In this document: in pieces, positions 59,071 through 64,000 of the stretch
Numbering within the stretch: the stretch's first letter is position 1
Layout of the letters: each line of letters opens with the position of its first letter
Source of the DNA: Zygnema cylindricum
Taxonomy: Eukaryota; Streptophyta; Zygnematophyceae; Zygnematales; Zygnemataceae
Assembly (NCBI GenBank): GCA_037447655.1
Contig: JBBHKE010000589.1
Span: 374,001 to 438,000, forward strand
DNA length: 64,000 nucleotides
Reading direction: 5' to 3'
Notes under the pieces: model-generated
Database searches by the model: none
The model's input: only the letters and a program-made list of their open reading frames with translations
What the model was told of the DNA's origin: nothing
Made by a program: the position numbers and the translations under genes

Positions 59071-59788
59071 GGGTGGCCTTCCATTACGCGTTTCAGTAAT
59101 TGTCCGGAAAAGTTTATTGAAGGGCGTGTCTTCCATTAGGTGAAGGGCGTACCTTCCATTAGGTCGCATCAGTAAACCACTTTTTATTTGCGTGGCTCAT
59201 TCTGGTTCGTAACACGTAGGTTAATATTCGATGCTAAAAATACTTAGAGAGTCTTCGAATGCAATGTCAAAAAGCAATATTTGTACAAACGGAGGTAATA
59301 TCTATACCAGCGGAGATAATATCGGTACCTGCGGAGGTAATCAATGACTTGTACAGAGGGCATTGTAATGTATTACCCAAATTTTCAAAATGGAACAACA
59401 AAAAGGCGGCGACAAACTTTGATGGTGGGAGCGTGACGAGATAATTTCGGCGGATTAGCAGCCACCCTGGCGGAAGGCACATGGCCTTTGCGACGTGTAC
59501 GCACATACGCGCGCGCTCATCGTGGATTCTTTTTATCCTTTTCCACGCGGCCTATTTTTACACGTTCAGTATTCAAGAATTGTCCTCACTGTGCACGGTC
59601 TTAGAAAACTGTAGGTTGGTGACGTGGCGTCACGGATAAAAAGTATAATTGAAATCCGACGGTCCTAGCTTACGCCTACAACCTTGGACAATTTTCTGTA
59701 ATGTTGTTTTCGTTGAAAAAAAAAAATTGTACGAAACGGTACGGCCTTCAGTAAAAAACCCCACTTTTTCGCTAATGGAAGTCCACCC
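59071..59788. mobile_element. PIF/Harbinger-like MITE
   Basis: Ends GGGTGGCCTTCCATTACGCG and TAATGGAAGTCCACCC are inverted repeats. The flanking trinucleotides are unclear. Near the left end the terminal motif is repeated in tandem (GGCGTGTCTTCCATTAGGTG, then GGCGTACCTTCCATTAGGTC). Confidence 0.7.
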
Positions 59789-60091
59789 TGAAAAATAAAT
59801 CGATCACCACCTCAAAGTCGTAAAAATCTTTGCCGTTGAGGAGATCGACATAAGCTCACCAGAGGACAGGTGTCAAGATTTAGACATATCTGCTATGTCT
59901 CCCAATAAGCATTACACCGTGTATCGCTATCAGGGTTAAAAACTAATTTGCAACTTAAAACGTTTTTTCTTCGTACACACTTGTCCGGTTTTCACATGGA
60001 GACCGCCAATCGAAAGGTGAGAATTTTGAATTTCAATCGCAACCGTCAGATCTATATTTTGACAATCGTGTACGTAAAAAATATGTTTTAG

Positions 60092-60860
60092 TAGTGTTGT
60101 GTATCGGTAAGGATTTACCGATAACCGATATGGACCTTTTTTCGGGTTCCCGATAATCGATATATTGGTACGATATATCGACATCGGTCTTATCGCCGAT
60201 AAGTAGCCGATAATATCGGGTACTTATCGGCGATAATGCCGATAACGATAACTATTGGCGATATCTGTACGGACCGTACAGATAAATGTACGGCCTGTAC
60301 ACGCAACTGTACGTCGTATTCCCCGGACGCGCAGCGGATCCCCTTACTCCCGATTCCGGTAAAAAATCGCGAATTTTCCATCATTATTCCTAATTTAAGG
60401 GGGTTTTCAAAATTCCTGCTGCCAGAATTTTCAAAATATGGCGTCTGGAAATGGCGGCAGTCTGACTTCGTCTTTTTTTGGAAAAAGTTTGATTCAGAAA
60501 TTTTACAATGTATTTTATTTTTTTCGTTTCGGTAGTATAGTTTTATAACAATAAAGTATTAACTTATACTTGTCTACGTTTATGTGCAGCGCTGTCCGTA
60601 AAGATTTTCAGTTAAATAGATACGCGAAACAGATTCTTATACGTGGCATTCCACGCTATATAATACAGTATGTTATATAGTACTATTGTATGCATACTAT
60701 ATTTTGAAAAAGTTATTGCCGATATGGAATTTGTTGGTCCCAGACCGATATGGAATTTGTTGGTCCCAGACCGATATCTCGGGACCTCTGACCGTTCGAT
60801 AACCGATAACTATCGGTATCGGTGTTATCGCGGTAACATTTTTACCGATAGACAACACTA
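60092..60860. mobile_element. hAT-like non-autonomous element (MITE)
   Basis: Terminal inverted repeats TAGTGTTGTGTATCGGTAA match at 17 of 18 positions. The flanks TGTTTTAG and TGTTTTAC form an 8 bp target duplication with one change. The subterminal zones are dense in CGATA/TATCGG, as in the 5414 element, but the interior is unrelated. A 28-base direct repeat (GATATGGAATTTGTTGGTCC) lies at 60721 and 60749. Confidence 0.85.
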
Positions 60861-60903
60861 TGTTTTACACTTTTACGTGGCAGAAAAAACATCAAAACTA
60901 ATA

Positions 60904-61100
60904 CACCGCGAATCGTTATTAGTGTCAAAGTCACTAATTTGGGTTCTTAAAATTTTGATTTTTTTCCTGAAATAGAATTAATAACGCTATTTAAGGACGT
61001 GGACCATAATCTGCCACGTCTCTCGCACTAAATTAGATTCATTAACACTAATTTTATTTTTATGCTATTTAAACTTTGACACTAATAACGATTCGCGATG
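60904..61100. mobile_element. TA-flanked MITE, short form
   Basis: Ends CACCGCGAATCGTTATTAG and CTAATAACGATTCGCGATG are inverted repeats flanked by TA (60902-60903 and 61101-61102). The core GTGGACCATAATCTGCCACG is identical to the copy at 28502. Confidence 0.9.
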
Positions 61101-61102
61101 TA

Positions 61103-62187
61103 GCGATACACGGTGTAGTATGCGGGTGTCTGAAAGCAATCGAACGGTTCAGATACAAATTGACACTGACAGACGGTAGCGATTGAAATGTTGCATAAAG
61201 TACATTTCGCTGACGCCGTACTCCGTGTTTTTTATGTAGGCAATAAATTGAAAGACTCGTCCGCTTTATATTTTTTTCCATACGAAACAGAACAGCAGGA
61301 AGAAAATGAATATGTACTGGACAGTTTTATTTGGATTTTTTTCCAGTTTTCAATTATCAGTTATCCTGCTGCTGGAAATTTCTGGTACCGTTTTTTAAAC
61401 GATAAAACCACGAAAAGAACAGGAAATTTGTTCTTATTTTTGATGGAAAACCATTGTTAAAGTTCACTTTTCAAGCTTGCTATCTTACTAGAAACCTCCA
61501 GTTTTTTGGTTTTGAATATGTTGGTTTTTTGTTTTAGGGTTTAGTTTATTCAGATTTTTCCAAAGATAGTTTTGATAACTTTTAATCTTCTCATCGTGGA
61601 GCCTTTCATGAGAGCTTTACAATGAGGTTTACATTTCGATGAGGTTAATAAAAATAAGCTATTTACTGTTTTAAAGAGGATTTGTATTCAAAATAATGTA
61701 GTTAAACTTGATGTCCTTTTACATCATCCACCTTATTTATAACTTTTCTAGTTTTCATTTCTCTTTCATTGTAACCATTAAAGACTAGGAGAAAAAGTAA
61801 AACCACATCTTATTTTTTGCCAGGAGAACATAGAGGCTACATAAAAACTAATTATAATTCACATACTTTTCTCAGCCTTTTGTTTGTTTTTTTTCTCATT
61901 CATGCAAGAAGTGCTTAAAAAATTGATAGAATAGTACCAACAAACTTATTTAAACTTATTTTGACTTTCCTATGACACACAATGACAAGGTCGTGCACCC
62001 ATTTTGTCAAAATTCTAAAATGTGAAAATGGTCTAAGTAAAAAATGAATAAAACAAAGTATCCCTAATGACCAGAAGATTTGGTAACAAAAAGTACGGAA
62101 ACGTAACCGTAATGACGAGAAGGTACGGCAACAAAAAAAACACTAAAGCACAGAACCTCGCATAAAGACGATTTCAAAGCGAAAATC
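61103..62187. other. 3' flank of the SET gene
   Basis: AT-rich sequence with a further TA-family end (GATACACGGTGTAG) at about 61105-61118. No gene is recognised. The open frame at 61188-61460 has no known domain. Confidence 0.35.
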
Positions 62188-64000
62188 TTAATAAAGACGT
62201 TTTCGACAATTCCTTGTTGCACAATGGCATTTCATCTCTTTGATACTCCCATCATTATTTTGAACACTGCCGATTTCGTACCCGTAGTCATATGTTAACT
62301 CCTGCAAGAATCAAAAGAAGACACAAAATAAAAGCAAAAAAAAATAAAAACGTGACTTTTATCGAAAGCCAAAACGCAAAACAAAAACAACAAAAAAAAA
62401 GAAATGAACGCATGACTTTTATGGAAGCCCAAACACAAAATAAATACAAAAAAAAGATGACTAGTATTGACGCCGGAACACGAAGTAAAATCGAAATACA
62501 AAGACGTGACGGTTAAAACGCCATAAAATTGGTGATACATAATGAGGAGAGAATGTTAATATTAGAAACAAGGTAAAAAGAACCTTGGGTATTCATTCCT
62601 GGCTCCTGTAGTGTATCGCAAACTCGATACCTCTTATTGGAAATACAAAAAATAAAATAACTAACTACATACGGAAGGCCGTAGCTCAAATAATAGAAAA
62701 GCTATATTTCAGACCTGTCCTTCGAGATGTCTTCGAGAACAAAGGGCATATGCATGAATGTAAAACCCAAATATTTAGGTATAGAAATCAGACAAAAGGA
62801 ATTCCTGTTTCCTTATCTTTTGTGTCAATTTTTTTTGTGCTGAGTGAATTTAAATACTTCGTGGTTCCGTATCCTATAAACTCCAAAAAAATAGGCATTG
62901 AACCAGTTGAGCTCTAGTAACAATGTTGTCGTGGACAAGTTCAAAATCCACGAACATAAATGTTCAAACTTTTAAGATTTGACATCCGATTATTAGCGTG
63001 TTACGAAGAAATCGATCCCAATCTAATAAAACATTGTACAACATTATAGTTCATTATCAATAAAATTGCATGAAACAAGGTTCAAATCTCGTAAACTCAG
63101 TCATTCAAAGTTCAATGTATAAAGTAGAATTCAATAATTATTTGATTGCCGTTGAGATGAACAGTGTGGGTACTACGGTAATCAAAGTATATAACTATAT
63201 TATATCGTGTATCATGTACCACGATAAATATCGTGCATCGGTAAATATGGAAATATAATACAAAATTTGAGTTTTTACGATACACACTACTCTTGTATTG
63301 TATTGAAAAATATTAAGGACATGGAATACAACATACAATCGATAACGGCTTTGTATGGATAAACTAATAATACACGGAAACACTAGAATAACAACCTTCA
63401 CTTCAAAAAACCTTAATGTCTTCAGAGTAACTCATACTAAAAACAACTTCATATGTTCCGATATGTTAAATAGGATTTTGTCCTTTTGCTTCAAAGAGCA
63501 CATCTTACCTGAAACTTCTAAACAATATTCGAAAACCGAAAGAATAAAAGGGATACAAAAAAAAGACAACAACGAACAAAAAAAGAGAAATTGCGAATGT
63601 TATGGACTTACAGTCATTGCTGCAATATTTTGACTTGCAACAAGTACAGGAACTGCGAAGTGGAGGTCATTATGTTCCCATATAGTTGATTGATAAAACA
63701 TGTTTGGATCACAGGAATGATTAAAAAATCTTGCAACATTCCCTTTATTTGCGGCATCAAGGACCCATTCACAATTTGCATAATCTTTTGGAACCTCTTT
63801 TTTTCCACAGTCGTCTAGAAGTTTCTTGGACAACTTCTCAATATCATCAGTTTTAGCCTGTCAATACAACAATCCCACAATAAAAGAACTAATTTCCATT
63901 TCAATAAACCAAGAATAATTGCAGCTTTTCTTTTTGCATATTTCTTTAACCTTATTTTCGACACAGTCACCACGAAGTTCTTCGACAACTTCTCAATATC
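62188..64000 (-). CDS. SET-domain histone lysine methyltransferase, SUVH-like, 3' part
   Basis: SUVH-type enzymes methylate histone H3 lysine 9 and silence transposons. Two exons are clear: 63857-63612 (82 codons) and 62301-62188 (37 codons plus TAA), both phase 0. They encode the end of the SET domain: LDAANKGNVARFFNHSCDPN, where NHSCDPN is the methyl-donor-binding motif, then IAAMT joined to ELTYDYGYEIG with the catalytic tyrosine motif. A post-SET zinc cluster, CHCATRNC (C-x-C-x4-C), ends the protein. The rest of SET, pre-SET and any SRA domain lie beyond the window edge. A near copy of the exon start (GATATTGAGAAGTTGTC) occurs at 64000-63984. Intron length is about 1.3 kb. Confidence 0.9.

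Overview
This is nuclear DNA from a streptophyte plant, most likely a charophyte alga or another non-flowering lineage. The genes are split by GT-AG introns. They include a SPA-type light-signalling repressor, a PIN-LIKES (PILS) auxin carrier and a chloroplast flavodiiron protein. Flavodiiron proteins are absent from flowering plants, which argues against an angiosperm. The window is gene-poor and dominated by small DNA transposons. The exact species cannot be read from the sequence.

Layout: 1-3038 (+) is the 3' half of a SPA gene. 5.4-15 kb is a dense transposon nest: hAT-like and PIF/Harbinger-like MITEs, three TA-flanked elements lying end to end, and a non-LTR retrotransposon inserted inside one of them. 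15-18.2 kb holds minisatellites and no recognisable gene. 18178-18393 (-) is an N-terminal fragment of a bacterial-type dihydrofolate reductase. 18613-26835 (-) is an 11-exon PILS gene. 27-32.3 kb holds a duplicated 0.6 kb segment, more MITEs and a tandem pair of tRNA-Val(CAC) genes. 32574-44161 (+) is a 17-exon flavodiiron gene of FLVA type. 46419-48423 (-) is a two-exon mitochondrial GCK/twin-Cx9C protein. 48.9-53.4 kb is repeats. 53454-55745 (-) is a five-exon heat shock factor binding protein (HSBP) gene whose last intron is an AT-AC (U12-type) intron. 56.7-61.1 kb is another MITE nest. 62188-64000 (-) is the 3' end of a SET-domain histone methyltransferase gene.

The genes do not form a pathway: SPA (light signalling), PILS (auxin at the ER), FLVA (photosynthetic electron sink), GCK (mitochondrial intermembrane space), HSBP (heat-shock control) and SET (chromatin) are unrelated neighbours. 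I built exon structures by hand from splice sites, unbroken phase and family similarity, so each joined reading frame is internally consistent but not confirmed by transcripts.

The most notable points are the AT-AC intron in HSBP; the bacterial-type DHFR fragment beside PILS; MITE ends lying directly against an FLVA splice acceptor and the HSBP stop codon; a retrotransposon with a restriction-like endonuclease broken by one TAG; and a MITE family whose central hairpin differs between copies while its flanks are conserved. I found no convincing wholly new multi-gene system.
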